From: Flavobacteriales bacterium
GTDB lineage: Bacteria; Bacteroidota; Bacteroidia; Flavobacteriales_D; Sanyastnellaceae
Direction of reading: 5' to 3'
Assembly: GCA_030828175.1 (NCBI GenBank)
Contig: JAURDB010000007.1
Coordinates: 1 to 36,820, forward strand
DNA length: 36,820 bases
Part shown: positions 30,811-36,820 of the stretch, piece by piece
Layout: each line of letters opens with the position of its first letter
Numbering within the stretch: the stretch's first letter is position 1
The notes under the pieces: model-generated
Database searches by the model: none
The model's input: only the letters and a program-made list of their open reading frames with translations
Told to the model about the DNA's origin: nothing
Position numbers and translations under genes: made by a program

Positions 30811-32241
30811 ATGAACCTTCATCACGAAAGCGTCTGGGCGAATTGCCTCTCCTTCATAGAAGACAATGTCAGTGCGCAGGCTTTCAAGACTTGGTTCGTT
30901 CCGATCAAAGCGGTGAAGTTGGAGGAGGCCGTGCTGACCATTCAGGTGCCTTCTCAGTTTTTCTACGAATGGCTGGAGGAGCACTACATTGAATTGTTGC
31001 GCAAGGCGATTGGAAAGGAGTTGGGAAAGGAAGCCAGGCTCGAGTATTCCATCATCATGGAGCAGCACCCCGCTGGAACGTCTCCCTATACTGTGAAGGT
31101 TCCGACCTCGCATCACGCTGCGGTGCGCAACCGTTCTGTGAAGATGCCGATGGACACCATGGAGGCTCCGATCAAGAATCCTTTCGTGATTCCGGGTTTG
31201 AAGAAGCTCAACATCGACTCCAACCTGAATCCGAAGTACAGCTTTGAGAACTTCATCGAGGGTGAAAGCAATCGCCTGGCGCGAAGCGCTGGATTTGCTG
31301 TCGCTCAAAAGCCGGGTGGTACGGCATTCAATCCGCTTCTGATCTACAGCCCGGTCGGACTCGGAAAGACCCACCTCGCACACGCGATCGGAATCGAAAT
31401 CAAGAACCGCTTTCCCGAAAAGACGGTCCTCTACGTCAACTCCGAAAAGTTCACGCACCAATTCATCGATGCGGTGCGGAACAACAGCGTCAATGACTTC
31501 TCCCACTTCTACCAACTCATGGATGTCCTCATCGTGGACGACGTGCAGTTCTTCAGTGGCAAGGAGAAGACCCAGGACGTGTTCTTCCACATCTTCAATC
31601 ACCTGCACCAGACCGGCAAGCAGATTGTCCTGACCAGTGACAAGCCGCCTGTGGAGATGCAGGGCATGGAGCAGCGCCTCCTCTCCCGCTTCAAGTGGGG
31701 CTTGAGTGCGGACGTCCAGGTCCCCAGCCTGGAGACCCGGATGGCCATCCTCGAGAAGAAGATGTACGCCGATGGCATCGAGCTTCCCCGCGAGGTCATG
31801 GAGTACCTCGCCTACTCCATCAACACGAACATCCGCGAGCTGGAAGGTGCGCTCATCAGCTTGATTGCCCAAAGCAGCCTGAACCGCAAGGCGATTACCT
31901 TGGAGTTGGCCAAGCAGATGATTGACAAGTTTGTCAAGAACACCGCCCGCGAGGTCAGCATCGACTACATCCAGAAGGTGGTCTGCGATTACTTCGATTT
32001 GCCCATCGAGTTGCTCAAGTCCAAGACGCGCAAGCGCGAAATCGTGCAGGCGCGTCAAATCGCGATGTATTTCGCGAAGAAGATGACAAAGAGTTCGTTG
32101 GCCAACATTGGCCTGCACTGCGGAGGCAAGGACCACGCGACGGTGCTTCACGCCTGCCGCACGGTCAACAACCTGAGCGAGACCGACAAGCACTTCCGCA
32201 AGTACCTCGACGACCTCGAGAAAAAGTTGAATGTCAGCTGA
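30811..32241 (+). CDS. dnaA: Chromosomal replication initiator DnaA
   Basis: AAA+ initiator that binds DnaA boxes and opens oriC; 476 aa with all four domains. Domain I is at residues ~1-85 (VWANCLSFIEDNVSAQAFKTWFVPI) and a linker runs to ~140. The ATPase domain has Walker A SPVGLGKTHLAHAIG (~180-194), Walker B LIVDDVQFF, sensor I LTSDKPP, and NTNIRELEGALISLIA. The C-terminal DNA-binding domain has the signature CGGKDHATVLHACRTVNNL. ATG 30811 begins the canonical N-terminus. Codon use in the second half is notably rich in C-ending codons. No cluster of DnaA boxes is seen beside the gene, so oriC may be elsewhere, as is common in Bacteroidota. Confidence 0.98.
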   Translation: MNLHHESVWANCLSFIEDNVSAQAFKTWFVPIKAVKLEEAVLTIQVPSQFFYEWLEEHYIELLRKAIGKELGKEARLEYSIIMEQHPAGTSPYTVKVPTSHHAAVRNRSVKMPMDTMEAPIKNPFVIPGLKKLNIDSNLNPKYSFENFIEGESNRLARSAGFAVAQKPGGTAFNPLLIYSPVGLGKTHLAHAIGIEIKNRFPEKTVLYVNSEKFTHQFIDAVRNNSVNDFSHFYQLMDVLIVDDVQFFSGKEKTQDVFFHIFNHLHQTGKQIVLTSDKPPVEMQGMEQRLLSRFKWGLSADVQVPSLETRMAILEKKMYADGIELPREVMEYLAYSINTNIRELEGALISLIAQSSLNRKAITLELAKQMIDKFVKNTAREVSIDYIQKVVCDYFDLPIELLKSKTRKREIVQARQIAMYFAKKMTKSSLANIGLHCGGKDHATVLHACRTVNNLSETDKHFRKYLDDLEKKLNVS

Positions 32242-32259
32242 TCGGGTAGTCTGCCTGAA

Positions 32260-32706
32260 GTGAAGCAATACCTGGTCGTATGCCTCGGCAACATCTGCCG
32301 CTCTCCGATTGGAGAGGGTTGGTTGCGCCATGCCGCGATGGTTCGTGGGTGTCGGGTCAAGGTGGATTCAGCGGGCACTTCCGGCTACCATGCGGGGGAG
32401 GCTCCGGATCGGAGGAGCGTAGCTGCGATGCGGGCTGTGGGCATTGACATTTCGGGCCAGCGTTCCCGGAAGTTCGTCCGGGGCGATTTCGCCAAATTCG
32501 ATCGGATTCTGGTGATGGATCGGGCGAACTTGAAGGATGTCCTCGACATGGCCCAAAGCGAAGAGGACGAGGCCAAGGTGGCCTTGTTTGATCCCTCGGG
32601 GGCGGAGGTGCCGGATCCCTACTATGGCGGTGAGGATGGTTTCTCTGCCGTGAGGGAACAGGTGCGCCAGGCTTCGGAAGCATGGCTCGATCGGGATTTC
32701 TCTTGA
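32260..32706 (+). CDS. Low-molecular-weight protein-tyrosine phosphatase family protein
   Basis: Small cytosolic phosphatase of 148 aa. The active-site P-loop CLGNICRS (CX5R then S) is at the N-terminus (KQYLVVCLGNICRSPIGEGWLRHAA), and the general-acid Asp is in EVPDPYYGGEDGFS. VDSAGTSGYHAGEAPDRRSVAAMRAVGIDISGQRSRKF is typical. It could act on phosphotyrosine or phosphoarginine; the sequence alone does not decide. GTG 32260 is used, 18 bases after dnaA, so the two may share a transcript. It converges with the lipoprotein gene on the minus strand with one base between. Confidence 0.93.
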   Translation: MKQYLVVCLGNICRSPIGEGWLRHAAMVRGCRVKVDSAGTSGYHAGEAPDRRSVAAMRAVGIDISGQRSRKFVRGDFAKFDRILVMDRANLKDVLDMAQSEEDEAKVALFDPSGAEVPDPYYGGEDGFSAVREQVRQASEAWLDRDFS

Positions 32707-32707
32707 T

Positions 32708-33463
32708 TCAGTAAGCTTCCACCGCAAATTGCACCGGTGTATGGGCGGGCAGCCCCCATTCCAGGTGGGCTTGGGACCCGAAGGCCCCGTCGGAAGTGGA
32801 CCAGATGTGGGCTGAGGCCCCCGGTCCTGCCAGCGAAACGAAAGGCGCCAATGCGGGGACGACCTGGTCGGGTTCACCTTCGAAGAAGGCGATTTTCACG
32901 GTGTCACCGATCATGCTCCCATCCGGGCGAAGGGTGACGATGCTCAATCGAATGGGGTCACCCTGGGCAAAACGTTGGGCGGGAGGTTCAAAGAAATCTG
33001 GACTTGAGCGTTTCAATGCTTGCCACCACGAATGCTCTGCCGCCTCAGGTGAGGGGGACCGGCTGAGATGGACGGCTCCCATCCGGGCGATTTCATTTCG
33101 CCCAAGGCACCGCCACCTCACCGTGAGGCTGTCGACACCCTCCCAACGGAAGGCCTGTCGAATGCTCAGAGGGAGGTTCTCTGGATGCAGCCGAATGAGG
33201 TCGCCGCAGGACAAGGATGGAAGCCCCAGTAGTTCGCGCTGGGCGATTTGGGTGGCTGTATCCGATGCCCAAAGAATGTATGGCCAAACGGCACGGTCGG
33301 TCCCAGCCGAATCCTGAACCTCCGCGGCGATTCCTTTTCCTTGGGCCAGCGCCTCGCTGACGGAAGTGCTGCCGAGTTCCAACCATCTCCAAGGAGGTGC
33401 TTCCTTGCGCACGCAACCGACCAGGGTTCCGGTCAAAAGTGCGAGGATCACCCCGCGCTTCAT
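32708..33463 (-). CDS. Lipoprotein with FKBP-like C-terminal region
   Basis: Putative lipoprotein of 251 aa from ATG 33463. The signal sequence MKRGVILALLTGTLVGC carries a lipobox (LVGC). The central part is not recognised. The last ~70 residues (GDTVKIAFFEGEPDQVVPALAPFVSLAGPGASAHIWSTSDGAFGSQAHLEWGLPAHTPVQFAVEAY) follow the layout of an FKBP domain (a G..a..ips..AyG segment, then IP..TPL.F.VE), but many key positions look degenerate, so isomerase activity is doubtful. Its start overlaps the stop of the GldI-like gene (ATGA), and the two likely arose as partners. The ORF-track entry starts 29 codons too early. Confidence 0.7.
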   Translation of the reverse strand: MKRGVILALLTGTLVGCVRKEAPPWRWLELGSTSVSEALAQGKGIAAEVQDSAGTDRAVWPYILWASDTATQIAQRELLGLPSLSCGDLIRLHPENLPLSIRQAFRWEGVDSLTVRWRCLGRNEIARMGAVHLSRSPSPEAAEHSWWQALKRSSPDFFEPPAQRFAQGDPIRLSIVTLRPDGSMIGDTVKIAFFEGEPDQVVPALAPFVSLAGPGASAHIWSTSDGAFGSQAHLEWGLPAHTPVQFAVEAY

Positions 33464-34035
33464 GCCGGTCGGGTGTAGAGGTCGATCCGGATGGCTACGG
33501 CGATGACGGCTTCCTGAGGGATTTCCGGAGGGCGGCCGCTCATGCCCCAAGCTTGGGACGGCGGTATCAAGGCGCGCAAGCTGTCTCCCAGCATCGATTG
33601 ACCTATCAGTTGGTGGAACCCCGCAGGTAAATCGGTGCCTTCCAGTTCGAAGGCCATCGGTCCGTCCTCTTGCCAGGTGGTGATGGTTTTGCCGTCGAGC
33701 AGCGCGAAGCGGTGATGCAATTCCAAGACCGTGCCCTTGGGGAGGCTGCTGACCGGTGCGGCGCTTTTTCGTTCCAGGATTTCATAGCGGATGCCGGTTC
33801 CCGTAGAGCCGACGGAATCCCAATCCGCGGTGTGGGCCACAATCAGACTGTCCAAGGCCAGGGCGCGCAAGCGATGGAACTCCATGAGGTCGGCCTGATC
33901 GGGAGCTGTCTTGGGCGGTGCATCAGGTATGCGCCTTTCTGCGCAACCGGTCCAGCATCCTTGCAGCAGGATGCAAAGCACTCCCAGAGCAGCCGAAGCC
34001 AAAACGGGTGTTCTGTTCCCGCTCCTTCGGTTCAT
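33460..34035 (-). CDS. gldI: GldI-like FKBP-type peptidyl-prolyl isomerase lipoprotein
   Basis: Periplasmic peptidyl-prolyl cis-trans isomerase anchored as a lipoprotein, 191 aa. The signal (VLASAALGVLCILLQGC) has lipobox LQGC. The FKBP domain runs from about residue 70: GTGIRYEILERK, LPKGTVLELHHRFALLDGKTI, PMAFELEGTDLPAGFHQLIGQSMLGDSLRALIPPSQAWG, and EIPQEAVIAVAIRIDLY. In flavobacteria GldI is such a lipoprotein required for gliding, and it usually lies next to an nrnA-type gene and a second FKBP, the order seen here. Its start overlaps the nrnA stop by four bases. The gldI symbol rests on this synteny plus the domain. Confidence 0.75.
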   Translation of the reverse strand: MNRRSGNRTPVLASAALGVLCILLQGCWTGCAERRIPDAPPKTAPDQADLMEFHRLRALALDSLIVAHTADWDSVGSTGTGIRYEILERKSAAPVSSLPKGTVLELHHRFALLDGKTITTWQEDGPMAFELEGTDLPAGFHQLIGQSMLGDSLRALIPPSQAWGMSGRPPEIPQEAVIAVAIRIDLYTRPA

Positions 34036-35093
34036 TCTTGGTTTCCTTCGGATGCAGCGATGCCTGAGGCGATTTCGGGCAGAAGACCGCGAAGACGGGC
34101 CATGACCACGCCGATGGATTCCTCGGAGGCTCCGCCAGCGGCGTTGTTGTGTCCTCCACCGTCAAAATGCTTCTCGGCCAAATCGCGCACGCTGTAGTTG
34201 CCCGTGGAGCGGAAGCTCATCTTCACGCGGTCCGACGACTGCTTGGCAAAGACCGCCACCTTGACGCCGGCCACGCCGAGCGCCTTGTTGACCAGCCCCT
34301 CGGTGTAGCCCGGGCGGTAGTTGAACCGCTCCATGTCCTCGGCCGTGAGGTGGACAAAGGCGGTCTGGAATTCGGGGTATACCTCCATACGCTCCACAAC
34401 GGCAAAAGCATGAAGTTTCATGCGGTCCATGGGCTGTTCGCCGAAGATGGCCTCGTGCACGGCGGTGTGGTCGAGCCCGCGGTCCTTCATCTCAGCAATG
34501 ACACGGTGGGTCTCTCCGGTGACCGAACCAAAGCGGAAACTGCCCGTGTCGGTCATCATGCCTGCGTACAGCAGCGATGCCCCTTCAGCGTCTACGGCTT
34601 CTTTGCCGCCCAATCCTGCAATGACACCCCAGAGGAGTTCGGCAGTGGAGCTGCAGCGCGCGTCGTGGACCTTGGCTGCCGGGAAATCTTCCGGCCCCAT
34701 GTGGTGGTCCACCATCAGCCAGGTTCCCGTGGCGGAACGCGCAGCATCGGCCATGGGGCCCAGGCGGCTCAAACCATTGTAGTCGAGTGCAAACAGAACG
34801 TCGGCGCGGTGCAGGGCATCCTGTGCTGCTCCCGGATCGCGGTCGAACAACACGATGTCTTGTACCCCCGGCATCCAATCCAAGGCCTCGTCCGGCGCGT
34901 CGGGCAGTACGCAGGTCACCTCTTTGCCCGTGGAGCGCAGGTAACGCGCCAAAGCGAGTGAGGTGCCCACAGCGTCGGCGTCGGGCGAGCGGTGGCTGGT
35001 GATGGTGACGGTGCTGGCTCCATCGAGATGGTCCCGGAAAGCGGCAAGGTCTGCGGCGTCCACCATGCTGTGGACGGATTGCGGTGCATTCAT
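34032..35093 (-). CDS. nrnA: NrnA-like DHH/DHHA1 phosphoesterase (oligoribonuclease / PAP phosphatase)
   Basis: Mn-dependent DHH-family enzyme of 353 aa that degrades nanoRNA and/or dephosphorylates pAp. The DHH domain shows HRSPDADAVGTSLALARYL, LFALDYNGLSRLG and the family DHH motif in LMVDHHMGPEDF, followed by GMMTDTGSFRFGSVT. The DHHA1 domain has NKALGVAGVKVAVFAKQ, KMSFRSTGNYSVRDLAEKHFDGGGHNNAAGG, the GGGH loop being diagnostic. ATG 35093 is used. It is the first gene of the nrnA-gldI-FKBP operon and faces nth across only 24 bases. The minus-strand sequence TATCTTCG six bases before its ATG is a candidate -7 element. Confidence 0.93.
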   Translation of the reverse strand: MNAPQSVHSMVDAADLAAFRDHLDGASTVTITSHRSPDADAVGTSLALARYLRSTGKEVTCVLPDAPDEALDWMPGVQDIVLFDRDPGAAQDALHRADVLFALDYNGLSRLGPMADAARSATGTWLMVDHHMGPEDFPAAKVHDARCSSTAELLWGVIAGLGGKEAVDAEGASLLYAGMMTDTGSFRFGSVTGETHRVIAEMKDRGLDHTAVHEAIFGEQPMDRMKLHAFAVVERMEVYPEFQTAFVHLTAEDMERFNYRPGYTEGLVNKALGVAGVKVAVFAKQSSDRVKMSFRSTGNYSVRDLAEKHFDGGGHNNAAGGASEESIGVVMARLRGLLPEIASGIAASEGNQE

Positions 35094-35099
35094 CTCTGG

Positions 35100-35113
35100 C
35101 GAAGATACCTTGC
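35100..35113. promoter_or_regulatory. Back-to-back -7-like elements in the 24-base nrnA/nth gap
   Basis: On the minus strand TATCTTCG (plus-strand 35100-35107) matches five of six fixed positions of TAnnTTTG and lies six bases before the nrnA ATG. On the plus strand TACCTTGC (35106-35113) matches four of six and lies four bases before the nth ATG. The two share the TA at 35106-35107, so they look like one symmetrical, bidirectional promoter. The gap leaves no room for a conventional leader on either side. Confidence 0.4.
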
Positions 35114-35117
35114 ACCC

Positions 35118-35807
35118 ATGTCAGAAGCAGACCCCTCTGCCCCACTTGCCCACCCCGATTTGTCCACGAAGGCCGACCGCGTGCAATGGGTGATGGACGA
35201 ACTCGAGCGCTTGTACCCCGAAGTGCCGGTTCCACTGGACCACACCGACCCCTACACGCTGCTGGTGGCGGTGCTGCTCAGCGCCCAGTGCACCGACGAG
35301 CGGGTGAATCAAGTCACCCCTGCCCTCTTCGCCCGGGCGAACAACCCGAAGGACATGCGCCATGTGCCGGTGGACGAGGTCCGCGAGATCATCCGGCCGT
35401 GTGGACTCAGTCCGCAGAAATCGAAGGCCATCGTCCGCCTCAGCGAGATCCTGATGGACGAGCACGGCGGAACGGTCCCACAGGACATGGAGGCATTGGA
35501 ACGCCTGCCGGGCGTGGGCCACAAGACCGCCTCGGTGGTCATGTCGCAAGCTTTCGGCGTCCCCGCCTTCCCGGTGGACACCCACATCCACCGCCTGATG
35601 TACCGCTGGAATTTCACCAACGGCAAAAACGTGGAGCAGACCGAGCGCGACGCCAAGCGCCTGTTCCCGGAAGAGAAGTGGAACAAACTCCACCTGCAGA
35701 TCATCTTCTACGGCAGGGAATACTCTCCGGCCCGCAGCCCCAAGCGCGACCGCGACTTCATCACGCGGACCATCGGCCGCAAGTCCGAAATCGCCAAGCT
35801 GAAGTAA
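35118..35807 (+). CDS. nth: Endonuclease III, form without the C-terminal iron-sulfur cysteines
   Basis: DNA glycosylase/AP lyase for oxidised pyrimidines, 229 aa from ATG 35118 (MSEADPSAPLAHPDLSTKADRVQWVM). The helix-hairpin-helix with catalytic Lys and Asp is intact: LERLPGVGHKTASVVMSQAFGVPAFPVDTHIHR. LLSAQCTDERVNQVTPALF is also typical. The C-terminus (LHLQIIFYGREYSPARSPKRDRDFITRTIGRK) lines up with the region that in E. coli Nth holds CX6CX2CX5C, but no Cys is present there. Cluster-free Nth may be a lineage trait. The next gene starts nine bases downstream. Confidence 0.93.
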   Translation: MSEADPSAPLAHPDLSTKADRVQWVMDELERLYPEVPVPLDHTDPYTLLVAVLLSAQCTDERVNQVTPALFARANNPKDMRHVPVDEVREIIRPCGLSPQKSKAIVRLSEILMDEHGGTVPQDMEALERLPGVGHKTASVVMSQAFGVPAFPVDTHIHRLMYRWNFTNGKNVEQTERDAKRLFPEEKWNKLHLQIIFYGREYSPARSPKRDRDFITRTIGRKSEIAKLK

Positions 35808-35816
35808 CGCCGCGCC

Positions 35817-36680
35817 ATGGGCCTCTTCTCCAACGACTACCCGGACCGCATGCCCTTCCTGGAACGCATGGGCAAGGAGCTGCGCTTCCGCAAAGCCGTT
35901 CGCCAGTCGGCCCAAAAACACGGCCAGCCGCAGTTCGTGCTGGTCCACCCCGATTGGCCCAGCAAGCGCGCCAGCATCATGGCCTACGCCGACGCCCTCG
36001 GTTGGGCCGTCACCAACCGCAAGGAAACGCCCGCCCGATACAATGGCGCAGTCCGCATCCAGCTCGCCTTTGACGACCGCACCGAAAAGCGGCAGGCCCA
36101 GCCCGGCATGTGGAACGGCCAGTGTCTGGACATCAGCAAGAGCACCCTCGATCGCCACCACCGTGACGTCTTCGGCTACGGCCTCGCTGTGGATCCGACC
36201 GCCCACGCCGGCCCGATGCTCGAAAAATCAGAAGGCAACGCCGTCCACGACGGCCGCGAACTACAAGGCCCCATTGACCCAATCAAGGTCCAGCCCGGCA
36301 AGGTCTACCAGCGCATCCTCGACAACCGCACCGATCAAGGACTCTACGAAGACCTCAGGGTGGTGGTCATCGACGGGCAGCTGCCGGTGGTCTATCGCAA
36401 GCGCAAGTCACAAGACGTCCGATACACCAACGAGACGGCAGAAGTCGATTTGGCGAAATCCCCCGAAAGCGTCCTTTCCGAGGCAGAAATCGCCCAAATT
36501 CTCGCGATTTCGGCCAGAATGTGCGCAGAATTCGCAGAATTGGACGTGCTCCGCGATCGCCAAGACGGGCGCATCCATTGCGTGGACCTCAACCCCACCC
36601 CCTACGGCCCTCCCGCCGGCCTTCCCGAGCCCGAAAAAAGCAGGGCCCTCCACCAAATCCGGGCCTTGCTCGGGCATTGA
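35817..36680 (+). CDS. Putative ATP-grasp-fold protein of unknown function
   Basis: Unrecognised 287 aa cytoplasmic protein with ATP-grasp-like features in its second half. EDLRVVVIDGQLPVVYRKRKSQDVRY resembles the central strands. SEAEIAQILAISARMCAEFAELDVLRDRQDGRIHCVDLNPTPYGPP resembles the metal-binding end, with the Glu of AELDVLRD and the Asp/Asn of VDLNPTP as candidate Mg ligands. The N-terminal ~100 residues (MPFLERMGKELRFRKAVRQSAQKHGQPQFVLVHPDWPSKRA) are basic and show no known domain. Substrate unknown. It follows nth by nine bases. The plus strand is strongly C-rich here, unlike the G-rich genes elsewhere in the window, so it may have a different origin or codon regime. Confidence 0.6.
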   Translation: MGLFSNDYPDRMPFLERMGKELRFRKAVRQSAQKHGQPQFVLVHPDWPSKRASIMAYADALGWAVTNRKETPARYNGAVRIQLAFDDRTEKRQAQPGMWNGQCLDISKSTLDRHHRDVFGYGLAVDPTAHAGPMLEKSEGNAVHDGRELQGPIDPIKVQPGKVYQRILDNRTDQGLYEDLRVVVIDGQLPVVYRKRKSQDVRYTNETAEVDLAKSPESVLSEAEIAQILAISARMCAEFAELDVLRDRQDGRIHCVDLNPTPYGPPAGLPEPEKSRALHQIRALLGH

Positions 36681-36820
36681 AGGACTTCCCTCACCCTTCG
36701 CCGAGCGTCCCGAGAGCATGACATGCACAACGCTTACAAATTGGATATATAATTTTTTTGATAAAAATGATAATAGAAGAATATTAAGTGCATGTAACCA
36801 TTATTGTCATGCGTCAAACC
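36681..36820 (+). other. Noncoding right edge with abrupt AT-rich shift
   Basis: After the ATP-grasp-like stop the sequence stays GC-rich for some 45 bases. It then falls to roughly 30% GC (TTGGATATATAATTTTTTTGATAAAAATG and onward). An imperfect -7-like TAATTTTT (36750-36757) and a short inverted repeat, GCATG...CATGC (36790-36812), are present. No ORF is seen. It may be a promoter for a gene beyond the window or the border of an acquired segment. Confidence 0.4.

Noticed and set aside
30721-32331. 536 aa minus-strand ORF antisense to dnaA
   Set aside because: dnaA is unambiguous; the antisense product has no recognisable domain or start context.
35121-36206. 361 aa minus-strand ORF antisense to nth and the ATP-grasp-like gene
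   Set aside because: nth motifs fix the coding strand; the antisense translation is Val/Ala/His-rich shadow sequence.
1-36820. CRISPR arrays, insertion sequences, rRNA and tRNA genes
   Set aside because: No regularly spaced repeats, transposase-like ORFs, cloverleaf-like sequences or rRNA stretches were seen by eye; short intergenic gaps leave little room for them.

Overview
The window (about 57% GC by eye) is a densely packed piece of a Bacteroidota chromosome. Three proteins end in type IX secretion (T9SS) sorting domains, one of them of the gliding-associated type B. Other lineage markers are a DUF3276 protein, an nrnA-gldI-FKBP gene order, a long LepB, a parA-parB-DUF5683-dapB-lepB cluster, and AT-rich hexamers close to start codons that resemble the Bacteroidota -7 element TAnnTTTG. 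This fits a Flavobacteriia-like lineage with unusually high GC; I cannot name a genus.

Layout. 30-2935: coupled NfeD, stomatin (SPFH) and aldehyde dehydrogenase genes. 2971-4865: an arginyl-tRNA-protein transferase-like gene and xth. 4866-9759 (minus strand): a T9SS-exported VCBS/ASPIC-UnbV protein followed by a T9SS-exported pentaheme cytochrome c. 9864-13301: mtaB, lgt and an inositol-monophosphatase-like gene. 13336-14784: an ECF sigma factor, a one-TM putative anti-sigma protein and a Spy/CpxP-like periplasmic protein. 14791-16839 (minus): a DEAD-box helicase with msrB downstream. 16959-19649: a large PKD-repeat type B T9SS protein. 19694-26158: DUF3276, an UPF0173 hydrolase, parA, parB, DUF5683, dapB, lepB and wbqC-like, mostly with overlapping starts and stops. 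26118-26423 (minus): an orphan RelE/ParE-like toxin whose 3' end overlaps wbqC. 26514-30491: gcvT, comB, a zinc phospholipase C/S1-P1-like gene and a tRNA-queuosine mannosyltransferase-like gene. 30492-30810: a dnaA leader region with a terminator-like element. 30811-32706: dnaA and a low-molecular-weight phosphatase. 32708-35093 (minus): nrnA-like, gldI-like and an FKBP-like lipoprotein. 35118-36680: nth and a probable ATP-grasp protein. The last 90 or so bases turn sharply AT-rich.

How the genes fit together. Most of the window is housekeeping: chromosome replication and segregation (dnaA, parAB), envelope maturation (lgt, lepB), tRNA modification (mtaB, queuosine glycosylation), base excision repair (xth, nth) and oxidative damage repair (msrB). 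Accessory character is strongest in the surface-protein block at 4866-9759, where a multiheme cytochrome carries a T9SS sorting tail, which would place it outside the cell or on its surface. The most interesting regulatory signals are DnaA-box matches in the two promoters that precede the parAB cluster, several starts at which the putative -7 element lies only about four bases before the ATG (possible leaderless transcripts), and a divergent nrnA/nth promoter pair whose elements share the same TA. No CRISPR array, insertion sequence, rRNA or tRNA gene was seen.
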